From: Actinosynnema sp. ALI-1.44
GTDB taxonomy: Bacteria; Actinomycetota; Actinomycetes; Mycobacteriales; Pseudonocardiaceae
Direction: 5' to 3'
Assembly (NCBI RefSeq): GCF_001984155.1
Contig: NZ_MTQO01000048.1
Span: 1 to 64,000 of the forward strand
DNA length: 64,000 nt
The notes below the pieces were generated by a model. It saw only the letters and a program-made list of their open reading frames with translations, made no database searches and was not told where the DNA came from. Shown piece by piece: positions 7,409 to 16,939 of this stretch. The first letter of the stretch is position 1; each line of letters begins with the position of its first letter. Both the position numbers and the translations under genes were made by a program.

Positions 7409-8790
7409 GGACGTGGGGGCTGCGGGCCAGGATCGTCACGGCCGTCGTGCTGGTCACGTTGACTGCGACGGTCTCGATGGCGTTCACGGCGTACAAGCTG
7501 CAGGAGACCGAGACCAAGGAACGGTTCTTCCTCGCGGCCAAGGCCGACTTCGCCACCGACATCCACCAGGCTCAGCGAGTCGCGCGGACCACGTTGGCCG
7601 CCGCGCCGCCGCTGCTGGCGGTGGGCGACTACATGTCGGGTGAGTTCGGGTCCACCTGGACCGCGATCAACCTCAGGCGCTCGGCGGAGCTGGCCAGAAG
7701 TGTCAGCGATGGGAGGATCAAGGTCGGCGGACCGGACTACGGCGTGGTGATCGGGTCGCGCTTCACCAACATCCCGAGCTCCGTGCTCGACGGGCCGTGG
7801 GCCACCCCGCGCGAGCAGGAGGTGGATTCCCATTACGTGATCAGCCAACTGATCGACGAACACACCCATGTGCTGCTGGTCGAGTACTACAACCTGCAGC
7901 CGTTGCGGGACGACTTGTCCTTGTTGCGCTGGCAGTTGGCGGCCATAGCCGGAGTCGTCGCCCTGCTCGGAGCCACCGGTGCCCTGGTCGCTGCCGGACG
8001 GATTCACCGGCCGGTCCGCCGGGTCGCGGAGGCGGCACAGCGCGTCGGCGACGGGACGTTCGACGTCCAGGTGCCGGTGCGTGGCCGTGACGACCTCGCG
8101 GATCTGGCGAAGTCGTTCAACTCGATGGCCACCCGGCTGCGGGAGAAGGACGAGCAGCAACGCCGGTTCGCCTCCGATGTCGCACACGACCTCCGCACGC
8201 CAGTGGCGTCCATGGTCGCGGCAGCCGACAGCCTCAAGAACGCCGATCCCTCGGTGCGGGATCGTTCCGCGGACCTGATCGGCACGCAGTCGCGGCGGTT
8301 GGCCAGGCTCGTCGAGGACCTGCTGGAGATGTCCAGATTCGACGCTGGTGTCGTCGCCATCGAACCCGATCGGGTCGAGGTTCCCGCGCTCATCGATGAC
8401 GCCGTCGAACTGTCCGCACCGAACACTTCGGTAACGGTGACGTGCACGGGCGACACCGTGATCCAGGCAGATCCGCGCAGGTTGCACACGGTCGTCTGCA
8501 ACCTGCTGGCCAACGCCGTGCACCACGGCGGCGAGCCGATCACCGTGACCGTCGACGGCACCCACCCGGACGTGGTGACGATCGAGGTCGCCGACTGCGG
8601 TCCCGGGATCCCGGCTGAGGTGCGGCCGATCCTGTTCGACCGGTTCACCCGTGCCGACTCCGCCCGCAGCCACTCCGAAGGCAGCGGGCTCGGCCTCGCG
8701 ATCGCCAGGGAGAACGTGCTGCTGCACCACGGTTACATCTCCGCGGCCGACCGGGACGGTGCCGTGTTCACCATCACCCTGCCCCGTTGA
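7405..8790 (+). CDS. Sensor histidine kinase (HAMP, HisKA, HATPase)
   Basis: The 461-residue membrane kinase is translationally coupled to the response regulator by a 4-base ATGA overlap. TM1 covers about residues 7-30 (IVTAVVLVTLTATVSMAF). An extracytoplasmic sensor of about 140 residues follows, then TM2 near 180-200 (LAAIAGVVALLGATGALVAA) and a HAMP domain (RIHRPVRRVAEAAQRVGDG). The dimerisation helix carries the phosphorylated His in FASDVAHDLRTPVASM, and the ATP lid shows N, G1 and G2 boxes (NLLANAVHHGG, DCGPGIP, GSGLGLAIA). The last 17 bases overlap the convergent glycosyltransferase gene. Confidence 0.92.
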   Translation: MRTWGLRARIVTAVVLVTLTATVSMAFTAYKLQETETKERFFLAAKADFATDIHQAQRVARTTLAAAPPLLAVGDYMSGEFGSTWTAINLRRSAELARSVSDGRIKVGGPDYGVVIGSRFTNIPSSVLDGPWATPREQEVDSHYVISQLIDEHTHVLLVEYYNLQPLRDDLSLLRWQLAAIAGVVALLGATGALVAAGRIHRPVRRVAEAAQRVGDGTFDVQVPVRGRDDLADLAKSFNSMATRLREKDEQQRRFASDVAHDLRTPVASMVAAADSLKNADPSVRDRSADLIGTQSRRLARLVEDLLEMSRFDAGVVAIEPDRVEVPALIDDAVELSAPNTSVTVTCTGDTVIQADPRRLHTVVCNLLANAVHHGGEPITVTVDGTHPDVVTIEVADCGPGIPAEVRPILFDRFTRADSARSHSEGSGLGLAIARENVLLHHGYISAADRDGAVFTITLPR

Positions 8791-10450
8791 CCTGGCCGGC
8801 GCGCAGCGTCTCGCCGCAGGACCGGCGCGGCAGGTCGTTGATTCGCTGATCCACCACGGGCACTGCAAGTTCGGCGTAGTCCCGCGCAGCAGCCAGCTTG
8901 TCCATATCGGACACAGCGTCCTTGCGCACCCAGTCGTTGGCCTGCTTGTCCCGGTAGATCGGGTAGTAGTCGCGGTGGATCCGGGGATCGAGCGCCACCC
9001 CGGTTCCGCCGTTCCAGATCCCGTGCGACACGATGAAAGTCGGCTTCACCACGTCGAACAGGTAGTCGCGCATCCCGGCCTTGTCGTCTTCCCTGGTGTA
9101 CTGGGCGATCGTGCTGTCGGCGAGACCGGCCATGTCGACGACGGTCAACCTGGTCGTCATCGCCAGGCCGCCGAGGTCCGGTGCGAGCAGGCTCGCCTGC
9201 TCCAGACCCAGGATGTCGGCGTACTGGTTGACCATCCGGCCGTACCGCTCGGCCACCTGGCACATGTGGAACGTCGGCCTATCGTGGAATTCCCTGGCGG
9301 CACCGGCGAATCCGACACCCGCGGTGAGCACCGCGACGAGGAGAACGGCCACGGTGACGACCCGCCGCCCGAGGTTGGTCACCGCTTTGGCCGCGGCGAT
9401 CACACCGATCAGCGCCGACATCGCCCAGATCGGTGTGGCGAAACGGAACTGGGCCATCCAGTCCGGTTCCAGCGCGGCATAGGCCAGCACGGCCAATGAC
9501 CACGTGACTGCCAGCGCGGGGAATCCACCGTTGAACCACTGTGGACGGCGCAACGACAGGTACACCAACCCGGCGAACACGGCCACCGCCGGGGTTCCCA
9601 CGTAGAGGACCACCGGGTCCAGCCGCACCAGGTCGGTCGGCAGCGGAAAGCCCTGTTTCTTCGCCACGGCGGTGTTCGGTACGAAGATGCCGAAAGTCAG
9701 CAGGCGCCAGAGGAGATAGGACCCGAACGGCACCGCGAACGCGGCAAACGACAGCAAACCGAACTTCACCCCGCGCCGCAGGCACAGCGCCAGCACGGCC
9801 GGGTACGCCAACAGGTAGATCAGCCCGTCCGGTCGGGTCAGCGCGGCCAACGCGGCCAGGCTGCCCGCCAGGACAGCGACTTTCCGCGTATCCAGCCGGC
9901 GGTCGAGCAGTGCGTGGAACAGCAGCACGGCGAGTCCCACGACGGCGAGCGCGAACAGCGGGTTCTCCAGGCCGGAGAAGCACCAGATCACAAAGGACGG
10001 AACGGCCGCGAGCGCCGCGCCGATCAGCACCGTGATCAGTGCAGGACGGCTGGACACGCGACGCGCCACCGTGAAGCAGGCGGCAAGGATCCCGGCGCAG
10101 CACAAAGCGGCCATGGCCTTGGGGAAGACCACGTAGTCCGGGATCCCGAACAGAGTGCCACGGTCGAAGACGCCGAACAACCTGCCGAGCGCGAGCACGA
10201 ACAGCCAGGCTGGGTTGGAGTAGCCCTCGACCGGCGCGGCACCGGGGTGGACGACCGGCCCGAGCCCTTCGACGAAACTGCGGGCGTAGGCGAACGTGAT
10301 CGCCGCGTCGTCCACCAGCCAGCTGCCGTAGTAACTGGCATGCCAGGTAAGCAGTCCTGTTCCCGCGACGACGGCGAGCGCGCCGACCCGCCATGGCTTG
10401 CCTGTTTCCGGTGCTACCGCCGGTGTCTGCTCCAGCGTGGTCGATGACAT
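8774..10450 (-). CDS. GT-C type membrane glycosyltransferase (AftB-like)
   Basis: The protein has 558 residues with about 11-12 predicted membrane helices and a soluble C-terminal part after about residue 395. The first extracytoplasmic loop carries the GT-C signature: acidic pair in SWLVDDAAITFAYARSFVEG followed by VVHPGAAPVEGYSNPAWLF, the same order as in AftB-type arabinofuranosyltransferases and related lipid-linked sugar transferases. Such enzymes transfer sugars from polyprenyl-phosphate donors to cell-wall glycans or lipids on the outer face. The exact donor is not readable. The 3' end overlaps the convergent kinase by 17 bases. The 145 bases upstream hold no gene and presumably the promoter. 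Confidence 0.7.
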   Translation of the reverse strand: MSSTTLEQTPAVAPETGKPWRVGALAVVAGTGLLTWHASYYGSWLVDDAAITFAYARSFVEGLGPVVHPGAAPVEGYSNPAWLFVLALGRLFGVFDRGTLFGIPDYVVFPKAMAALCCAGILAACFTVARRVSSRPALITVLIGAALAAVPSFVIWCFSGLENPLFALAVVGLAVLLFHALLDRRLDTRKVAVLAGSLAALAALTRPDGLIYLLAYPAVLALCLRRGVKFGLLSFAAFAVPFGSYLLWRLLTFGIFVPNTAVAKKQGFPLPTDLVRLDPVVLYVGTPAVAVFAGLVYLSLRRPQWFNGGFPALAVTWSLAVLAYAALEPDWMAQFRFATPIWAMSALIGVIAAAKAVTNLGRRVVTVAVLLVAVLTAGVGFAGAAREFHDRPTFHMCQVAERYGRMVNQYADILGLEQASLLAPDLGGLAMTTRLTVVDMAGLADSTIAQYTREDDKAGMRDYLFDVVKPTFIVSHGIWNGGTGVALDPRIHRDYYPIYRDKQANDWVRKDAVSDMDKLAAARDYAELAVPVVDQRINDLPRRSCGETLRAGQVNGAG

Positions 10451-10595
10451 GCCGCCAAGTTATGAACGACATGTCCGCGCCCCGCGTCTGTCACGTAACG
10501 GATTTCCGACGGTGTGTCACGGATGTGCCACGTTGTCGACCGCGCAGCTGTTACCGATGAATGCGAAGCAGCAAGCACCAACGTATGGGAGTGGA

Positions 10596-12032
10596 CTAGC
10601 GGGTCGCCGGGGCCGCGGCACGGGCGGGTGTCGCTCCACTGTGGTCGGCACGACGGGCTGGGATGAAGGCGGCGACGACGGCCGCGGCGAGCGCGGTCGC
10701 GGCACCGATCACCATGATCAGGCGGAAACCGTTCTGCGACGGCACACTGACCGGTCCGAAGGAGATGGTCATGTGCGCCAGGATCACACCGGCGACCGCG
10801 CTGGAGATCGACGTGCCGATGGACCGCATCAACGAGTTGAGCCCGTTGGCCGCGGCCGTCTCCGACACCGGGACGGCGGACATGATGAGCGCGGGCATGG
10901 CGCCGTAAGCGAACCCGATGCCCGCACCGACCAAGGCGGAGATGAGCACCAGCTGCCAGATCGCCGACATCAGCACGATGCCGAGCGCGTAGCCGACCGC
11001 TACTATCGCGGAGCCGAGCATCAGCGTCACCCTGGGGCCGCGTGCACGCGACAGCCGTGCGGAGATCGGAGCGACGGCCATCATCACCAAGCCGGATGGC
11101 ACGAGCACGAGCCCGGTGTTCAACATGGACTGCCCGAGGCCGTAACCGGTGGCCGTCGGCAGCTGCAGGATCTGCGGGAACGCCAAGGACACCACGAACA
11201 TGGAGAAGGCGAGCACGACCGACGCGCCATTGGTCAGCAGCACCTGACGCCGTGCGGTCGTGCGCAGGTCGACCAGCGCGTCCCGGGTTCGCAACTCCCA
11301 CCAGCCCCACACGACGAGGACGACGGCCGCGGCACCGAACAAGGAGAACGTCAGTCCCGACGGCCAGTCCGCGCCCTTGGAGATGGCGAGCAGCATGCAG
11401 ATGAGCCCCACGGACAGGCCGGCCGCGCCGACGCCGTCGAACCTGCCACCTGTCCGCACGTTCGATTCCGGCACACACGCGAGGACCAGGGCGAAGACCA
11501 CCGCACCGAGCCCGGCCGACGTCCAGAACAGCATGTGCCAGTTGGTGTTCTCGGCGAGGATGGCCGCGGCCGGGAGGCCGAGCGAACCGCCGACCCCGAG
11601 GGACGCGCTCATCACCGCCGTCGCCGAGCCGAGCCGCTCTGCGGGCAACTCGTCGCGCATGATGCTGATCCCCAAGGGGATCGCGGGAATCGCGGCACCT
11701 TGCAGCGCCCGGCCGACGACCAACGGGACCAGCGTGGACGCCAGCGCGGCGACCACGGAACCGGCGATCAGGATGGCCAGGCTGATCAGCAGCATGCGGC
11801 GTTTGCCGTACATGTCGCCGAGACGCCCGACCACGGGTGTCGCGACCGCGCCCGCGAGCAGCGTCGCCGTGATCGCCCACGAGGCGTCCGCGGCCGTCGC
11901 GCCGATCAGGCTGGGCAGGACCGGCAGCAGCGGGACCACCAGGGTCTGCATCACCGCGACCACCACGCCGCCGAGTGCCAGTACCGGCACGATGAGGTTC
12001 GGCCGTGGCCTCGTCACGGACAATTCAGACAT
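10596..12032 (-). CDS. MFS drug efflux transporter, DHA2 (14-helix) family
   Basis: The protein has 478 residues from ATG 12032, chosen because GGAGG lies just upstream. The hydrophobic profile fits about 14 helices. The motif A loop between helices 2 and 3 reads GRLGDMYGKRRMLLI, and motif C is near GVGGSLGLPAAAILAE. DHA2 members are proton-coupled exporters of antibiotics and dyes. The gene is divergent from a TetR-family gene, with a 28-bp palindrome between them, the classic arrangement of an inducible pump and its repressor. The substrate is unknown. Confidence 0.9.
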   Translation of the reverse strand: MSELSVTRPRPNLIVPVLALGGVVVAVMQTLVVPLLPVLPSLIGATAADASWAITATLLAGAVATPVVGRLGDMYGKRRMLLISLAILIAGSVVAALASTLVPLVVGRALQGAAIPAIPLGISIMRDELPAERLGSATAVMSASLGVGGSLGLPAAAILAENTNWHMLFWTSAGLGAVVFALVLACVPESNVRTGGRFDGVGAAGLSVGLICMLLAISKGADWPSGLTFSLFGAAAVVLVVWGWWELRTRDALVDLRTTARRQVLLTNGASVVLAFSMFVVSLAFPQILQLPTATGYGLGQSMLNTGLVLVPSGLVMMAVAPISARLSRARGPRVTLMLGSAIVAVGYALGIVLMSAIWQLVLISALVGAGIGFAYGAMPALIMSAVPVSETAAANGLNSLMRSIGTSISSAVAGVILAHMTISFGPVSVPSQNGFRLIMVIGAATALAAAVVAAFIPARRADHSGATPARAAAPATR

Positions 12033-12068
12033 GCGGAGCCTCCATACGCGGGGTACACTCGCCATCTT

Positions 12069-12096
12069 AAGTTAAGTCAGTCGACTGACTTAACTT
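12069..12096. promoter_or_regulatory. 28-bp perfect palindrome, probable TetR operator
   Basis: Arms AAGTTAAGTCAG (12069-12080) and CTGACTTAACTT (12085-12096) flank a self-complementary TCGA centre. It lies between the divergent MFS and TetR genes, 36 bases from the MFS start and 39 from the TetR start, where bound protein would block both promoters. Its AT content is well above its surroundings. Binding by the adjacent TetR protein is inferred from position and symmetry. Confidence 0.8.
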
Positions 12097-12135
12097 TTAG
12101 TCGAGACGTTGGCCAAGACCTGACAAGCGGCGGTG

Positions 12136-12795
12136 ATGGTGAGGACGTCACGGGCGGACGCGACCAGGGAACTGATCCTGACGGCAGCGGAGCGGCTCTT
12201 CGCCGAGAACGGCGTGTTCGCGGTGTCGAACCGGCAGGTCGGCGAGGCCGCCGCGCAGGGCAACAACACCGCCGTCGGCTACCACTTCGGCACCAAGGCC
12301 GACCTGGTCCGCGCCATCGCGCGCAAGCACTCCGCGCAGATCGAGGAGATCCGCCAGCGAATGGTCGCGGACCTCGGCGACACCCCGGACCTACGGGCGT
12401 GGCTGACCTGCCTGATCCAGCCGACCACCGAGCACCTCGCCGAACTGGGCATCCCGACGTGGTTCGCCCGGTTCCACGCGCAGGCGATGACCGAGCCCTC
12501 GCTGCGGGAGATCGTCGTCGAGGAATGCCTCTCGTCGCCGTCGCTCGTCCGGATCAGTGCCGGGATCCGGCAGTGCCTGCCCGACCTGCCCGACGACGTC
12601 CGCGCCGAGCGCAGGGACATGGCCAGGCTGCTGATGGTGCACATGGTCGCCGAGCGGGAACGAGCACTGGCCGAAGACGCGCCGACGCCGCGCACCACGT
12701 GGCAGGACACAGCGGACGGTTTGGTCGACGCGCTGGTCGGCCTATGGCTGGCGCCGGTCACAACAGCCATTAAAGTGCCCGCGTGCAATGGTTGA
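12136..12795 (+). CDS. TetR-family transcriptional repressor
   Basis: The protein has about 219 residues. Overlapping GTG 12133 and ATG 12136 are equally possible starts. The N-terminal HTH is typical: TRELILTAAERLFAENGVFA, then SNRQVGEAAAQGNNTAVGYH and FGTKADLVRAI. The C-terminal helical ligand domain has no recognisable specificity. It is divergent from the MFS pump across a 28-bp palindrome and is the likely repressor of both genes. Its end overlaps the next gene by 13 bases, so the downstream membrane gene may be co-transcribed. Confidence 0.9.
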   Translation: MVRTSRADATRELILTAAERLFAENGVFAVSNRQVGEAAAQGNNTAVGYHFGTKADLVRAIARKHSAQIEEIRQRMVADLGDTPDLRAWLTCLIQPTTEHLAELGIPTWFARFHAQAMTEPSLREIVVEECLSSPSLVRISAGIRQCLPDLPDDVRAERRDMARLLMVHMVAERERALAEDAPTPRTTWQDTADGLVDALVGLWLAPVTTAIKVPACNG

Positions 12796-13742
12796 TCGCG
12801 CTGGTCCCCGCCGCGTTCTTCGTCCGTGGCTTCCGGCGTGACCGGCGTCGGGTGTCCAACGCGATGTGGCTCGGCATCACGCTGGTCGTCTCGGCGACAC
12901 TCAGCACGTCACCGCTCGCCGGGTACGCGTTCGCGCTGCTGATGCTCGGCCTCGGGGTGCTGCTGCCGATCGGGTTGATCTTCAACGGCCTGGAGATGCT
13001 GCGCCGGGAGAGCAGGAGCCTGGGCAACCTGCTGTCGTTCATCACCGGGCTGGCGATCGTCGCGCTCGACATCACGTTCGTCCTCGGCGTCGGCACCGGC
13101 AGCAGCGTGCTGATCTCCGCGCTCGGGCTCGGCGTGATCGCGGCCGGGTACGTCGGCTTCTTCTGCGCGAGCATCCTGCTGTACTCAGGGTTGTACTCGA
13201 TCACGTTGCGCGGCAAGGATTTCTCCGCGTTGATCGTGCTCGGTGCACGGGTGATCGGCGATCGCGTGCCGAAGCTGCTGGCCACCCGGCTCGACCGCGG
13301 CGCGCGGATCTACCTCACGCAGCAGGCCAAGCCGACGCTGGTCGTCTCCGGCGGCCAGGGCGACGACGAGGTGACGTCCGAGGCCGCGGCCATGCGCAAG
13401 TACCTCATCCACATAGGAATCCCGGACACCGCGATCCTGGCCGAGGACAAGTCGACGACGACCGAGGAGAACCTCAGGTTCAGCGCGGAGCTGTTGGCGC
13501 GCCACAACACGGGCGGGTCGATCGCGGCGGTCACCAACAACTACCACGCGTTCCGCGCGGCCGTCATCGCACGCAGACTGGGCCTGCCGTTCGACGCGGT
13601 CGGCGCGCCGACCGCCAGCTACTACCTGCCCAGCGCCTTCCTGCGGGAGTGCATCGCGCTGCTGCGGGAGAACAAGATCGCGCACGCGTTGATCTGCGGC
13701 TCGATCATCGGCCTGTACCTTTTGATGCTCTACATGGCTTAA
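12783..13742 (+). CDS. YdcF/ElyC-type (DUF218) membrane protein
   Basis: The protein has 319 residues from GTG 12783 and overlaps the TetR gene by 13 bases. Four to five hydrophobic helices occupy about residues 15-145. The DUF218 domain follows with its usual marks: the strand and turn LIVLGARVIGDRVPKLLATR, the SGGQGDDE loop, the conserved acidic ILAEDKSTTTEENLRFS, and TNNYHAFRAAVIARRLG. A final hydrophobic helix ends the chain. Homologues (YdcF, ElyC, SanA) affect envelope integrity, possibly via lipid-linked precursors, but no enzymatic reaction is settled. Confidence 0.85.
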   Translation: MQWLIALVPAAFFVRGFRRDRRRVSNAMWLGITLVVSATLSTSPLAGYAFALLMLGLGVLLPIGLIFNGLEMLRRESRSLGNLLSFITGLAIVALDITFVLGVGTGSSVLISALGLGVIAAGYVGFFCASILLYSGLYSITLRGKDFSALIVLGARVIGDRVPKLLATRLDRGARIYLTQQAKPTLVVSGGQGDDEVTSEAAAMRKYLIHIGIPDTAILAEDKSTTTEENLRFSAELLARHNTGGSIAAVTNNYHAFRAAVIARRLGLPFDAVGAPTASYYLPSAFLRECIALLRENKIAHALICGSIIGLYLLMLYMA

Positions 13743-13743
13743 C

Positions 13744-14205
13744 GTGTGCCCCGTGAGCGGGGGAACGAGCGCCAAGCGCCGAACACTGATCTGGGTCGCT
13801 GCCGCTGTCGTCGCACTGGGTGTGGCGGCGACGGTCGTCCTCATGACGCGATCGGGAGGCTCGAGCGACGCTGCTGACCAGTCCGATCGAGGCGCCGAGC
13901 AGCGAGCGCAAGAATTCCTCAAGGGCGATGGTGCACTCTTGCTGACCATGCACGAGGTCGCGCAGGCCGTCGCCACGGGGGCGGTCGACTGCCCCACCGC
14001 CACCGCGCGGCTGGACCGCGAGGCCCCGCCCGGCAAGGCGGGTGCGGCGGCGGCGTCGATCGCGGACGGCGAGCTGGAGGCATACATGTCCGAGGAGCGC
14101 GAGGCCCTCGGCCTGACGCTGGCGGCGTGCGAGAAGGACCCGAACCTCGACGAGGCGGTCCGGAAGGTACAGTCCCGGCTGGACGCGCTCGGGATACGCC
14201 GGTGA
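13744..14205 (+). CDS. Hypothetical membrane-anchored protein
   Basis: The protein has 153 residues from GTG 13744, one base after the previous stop; an in-frame GTG at 13753 is an alternative start. Positively charged residues precede a single membrane helix (LIWVAAAVVALGVAATVVLM, about residues 15-34), so the remainder should face outward. The outer part is alanine-rich and helical, with two cysteines (about residues 79 and 129) that could pair, and ends KVQSRLDALGIRR. I do not recognise the family. The stop overlaps the GTG of the next gene (GTGA), so it is coupled to the secreted SGNH hydrolase. Confidence 0.7.
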   Translation: MCPVSGGTSAKRRTLIWVAAAVVALGVAATVVLMTRSGGSSDAADQSDRGAEQRAQEFLKGDGALLLTMHEVAQAVATGAVDCPTATARLDREAPPGKAGAAAASIADGELEAYMSEEREALGLTLAACEKDPNLDEAVRKVQSRLDALGIRR

Positions 14206-16202
14206 TCCGCGCGCTGGCGGCCGCGGTACTGCTGCTGGCCATGATCCCCGGCAACGCGGTCGCCGAACAACCGCGGGGACGCGCGTGGCTGGCGCTGGGC
14301 GACTCGTACTCGTCCGGTGAGGGCATCTTCAACACGCCGCCCGCGTTCAGCACGCAGTTCGACAAGGAATGCATGCGCGCACATGGCAACGGCGTGCAGC
14401 AGACCGCCTGGGGCGCGGGGGCGTACCAGCAGGTACGCGACAAGTTCGGGATGACGACGCAGCGGTTCGTCGCCTGCACCGGTGCCATCATCGACGATGT
14501 CCCCAAGGAACTCGCGGAGGCACGCGAGTCGGAACAGGCCGAGGGCACCGGCCGGACCAAGTGGGACGTGGTGTCGTTCAGCTTCGGCGGCAACAACATC
14601 AAGTTCTCGGAAGTGATCTTCGGGTGCCTCAACTTCCGGTTGGAGTCGTGGCAGGGCTACAAGCCGACCGGCTGCGTGGAGACCGAGGAGCAGATGCGCA
14701 GGCGGGTCGACATGCTCGTCGGCCAGACCCCGATCGTCGCGAGCGAGTACGCGGGCCAGAAGACCCTGCCCAGCCTGTTCGACGACCTGGTTGACGTGGT
14801 CGTCCCCGGCGGGGACGTCGTCGTGCTCGGCTACCCGAACGTGATCGAGGACCCGGCGCGCTGGTCGCGGTTCCGCAAGTTCTGCGCCGGGGTGAAGAAG
14901 TCCGACGTGCCGATGCTCAGGAACACCGGCAGCTACCTCAACGAGCAGATCCGCAACGCCGTGGCCGCCGCGAACTTCCGGCACCCCGGCATCAAGTTCC
15001 ACTTCATCGACATCGCGCACAACCCCTACGAACTGGACGACAAACCGGAGAACCGGCACGCCCGGTGCACGAAGGAGGACTGGATCAACGGCGTCCAGTT
15101 CGACGTCGGCCAGTCGGGCCACAAGTACTACATGAACAGGTCGTTCCACCCGAACCAGAAAGGACACACCGCGACGGCGGCGGTCGTCGCGAACCACGTA
15201 CGCGACAACGTGACCTTCGACGACGTGCCACGCACGGATCCCAACTCGGTCGTCGCGGCCTACCTCACCGAGTCGGAACAGCTCAACCTCGTCACCGGCG
15301 ACGGCAGAACGCAGCCCCTGCCTGGCATCCGCGCGTCGCGCGGCTCGTCGGTAGTCGCGTTCAGCCGTGACGGCAAGTGGCTCGGCGTGAACAACGCCAA
15401 GCAGATCACGTTCGTGAACACCGCGAACCCGGCGCAGCGGAGAACTGTGTCCTGTGACTGCTGGGGAATCGCGTTCGACGGGGACAACCACGCGGCCTCG
15501 TTGAGCCGCAAGGGTGAGATCGTCGTCTACGACCCGGCGAAGGGTGACCAGCCCATCCGGACCGTCTCGTTGGATTCGGAAATTGACCGCGACCACGAGT
15601 CCCGCGCGGCACAGGTCGTCCTGGTCGCGGCGGGCGCGGGTACTTATGTGCTGAAGGAGCCGGAGTCCGGGCGGCTGCTGGTCGCCGACAGCAGCGGCGC
15701 CATGATGAACGTGACGAACACCGACCCGCCGGACTATCCCGGTCTGGTCGCGGTCTCCGCCGACGGCACACGCATCGCCTACGCGACCGGGAACGACTGC
15801 GGCCAGAAAGGCCCGAAGATCACGGTGATCCGTGACATCAGCTTCGTGCCGCCCGTCTCACACCGGTCCAGCGTGTACAACCCGGACGGTGACTCGGCGC
15901 GTGGGACCTTCTCGTCGTTGGCCTTCGACGGCGACTCCCTGCTGGCGGGCTGGAGCACCAACGCCACCGGCGAGTACGGGGCATGCGGTACCCGGGGCGC
16001 GGGCGGGGTGTGGCTGACGTCCGTACCTGCGCCCGGTTCGGAAAGCCAACCCGGGTCGTGGTTCCAGGTCCGCAAGGACGCGGGGCACGCGTACCGCGGC
16101 CTGTACACGACGCCGACGAGCCAGACGAAGGACCAGTGGGACCTCACCGACGGGACACGGACGCTCGGCCGGAACGCGGTCGAGATCTGGTTCCGGCCGT
16201 GA
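14202..16202 (+). CDS. Secreted SGNH/GDSL hydrolase with C-terminal propeller-like domain
   Basis: The protein has 666 residues. GTG 14202 overlaps the previous stop and begins a signal peptide (VIRALAAAVLLLAMIPGNAVA); upstream starts would bury it. The catalytic block I is LALGDSYSSGEG, block III SFSFGGNNIKF, and the late Asp/His pair appears in YYMNRSFHPNQKGH. This matches the actinobacterial GDSL esterase family of secreted lipases and acyl hydrolases. Residues after about 360 contain repeated strand patterns (VVAFSRDGKWLGVN, IAFDGDNHAASLSRKGEIVV, LVAVSADGTRIAYA), which I read as a WD/YVTN-like propeller. Such a fused tail is less common and may bind substrate or envelope. Confidence 0.8.
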   Translation: MIRALAAAVLLLAMIPGNAVAEQPRGRAWLALGDSYSSGEGIFNTPPAFSTQFDKECMRAHGNGVQQTAWGAGAYQQVRDKFGMTTQRFVACTGAIIDDVPKELAEARESEQAEGTGRTKWDVVSFSFGGNNIKFSEVIFGCLNFRLESWQGYKPTGCVETEEQMRRRVDMLVGQTPIVASEYAGQKTLPSLFDDLVDVVVPGGDVVVLGYPNVIEDPARWSRFRKFCAGVKKSDVPMLRNTGSYLNEQIRNAVAAANFRHPGIKFHFIDIAHNPYELDDKPENRHARCTKEDWINGVQFDVGQSGHKYYMNRSFHPNQKGHTATAAVVANHVRDNVTFDDVPRTDPNSVVAAYLTESEQLNLVTGDGRTQPLPGIRASRGSSVVAFSRDGKWLGVNNAKQITFVNTANPAQRRTVSCDCWGIAFDGDNHAASLSRKGEIVVYDPAKGDQPIRTVSLDSEIDRDHESRAAQVVLVAAGAGTYVLKEPESGRLLVADSSGAMMNVTNTDPPDYPGLVAVSADGTRIAYATGNDCGQKGPKITVIRDISFVPPVSHRSSVYNPDGDSARGTFSSLAFDGDSLLAGWSTNATGEYGACGTRGAGGVWLTSVPAPGSESQPGSWFQVRKDAGHAYRGLYTTPTSQTKDQWDLTDGTRTLGRNAVEIWFRP

Positions 16203-16225
16203 CGGCAGCCGCGTTGAAGTGACCG

Positions 16226-16882
16226 TCAGCGTCCGGGTTTCCAGGTGGGTCTGGCGAGGTTCTCCGCGAGCCGTCGCGCGTCCGGCAGCACGTACCAGAG
16301 CCTGCCTGTGCGTACCAGTCCGTCCGATCTCAGCAGTTGCAAGGCCGCGTCGACGGACTTGTCCGACGCGTTGACGGACTGTGCCAGTTCCCGTTGGGTG
16401 ATGCCCTGTACGCGCAGACCGTCCGGGGTGCGTTCGCCGTGGTCCTTGGCCCAGGACAACAGCTGGTAGGCGACCCGGTTCGGTACCTCACGGGAAGCCA
16501 TGGCGAGTTGTCTGAAGTCCGCGTTGCGCAGACGGCGGTCCAGTGTCTCGTTGACCAGCAGCAACACATCCGCGTGCCGGCGGGCCAGTTCCCGGAACCG
16601 CACGCCGGGGATGTGCACGGCCGCGCCGGCTGTGTGCCCGACGACGGTGGCACTGCGTGGCCGACCGCTCAGCACTCCGAGCTCACCGATCAGCTCGCCC
16701 TGGCCGTAGAGATCCACGATCAGCTCGGACCCGTCCCCGGCCGACAGCAGCACCTTCACGGCACCGGCTTCGATCAGCAGTACTTCCTCGCTGCTGGCGC
16801 CGATGGTCATCAGACGGTCGGCCCGGTCGAACGACCGGCGTTGTCCTGCTTCGCGCAAGTGATCGATCGCCTGCTCGTGCAT
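16226..16882 (-). CDS. Crp/Fnr-family transcriptional regulator
   Basis: The protein has 218 residues. The cyclic-nucleotide-binding beta barrel covers about residues 15-110 (LLIEAGAVKVLLSAGDGSEL, YGQGELIGELGVLSGRPRSA), followed by the dimerisation helix and a Crp winged helix (GITQRELAQSVNASDKSVDA then ALQLLRSDGLVRT). The PRSATV segment sits where the phosphate-binding cassette lies in cAMP-binding members, so a nucleotide ligand is possible. The gene is convergent with the SGNH hydrolase and has no obvious partner. Target unknown. Confidence 0.9.
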   Translation of the reverse strand: MHEQAIDHLREAGQRRSFDRADRLMTIGASSEEVLLIEAGAVKVLLSAGDGSELIVDLYGQGELIGELGVLSGRPRSATVVGHTAGAAVHIPGVRFRELARRHADVLLLVNETLDRRLRNADFRQLAMASREVPNRVAYQLLSWAKDHGERTPDGLRVQGITQRELAQSVNASDKSVDAALQLLRSDGLVRTGRLWYVLPDARRLAENLARPTWKPGR

Positions 16883-16939
16883 GGGTGTTCATGCTGCCGC
16901 AGGCCTGTTCATGGTCAGCAGGTCATTCACTCGAAGAGC

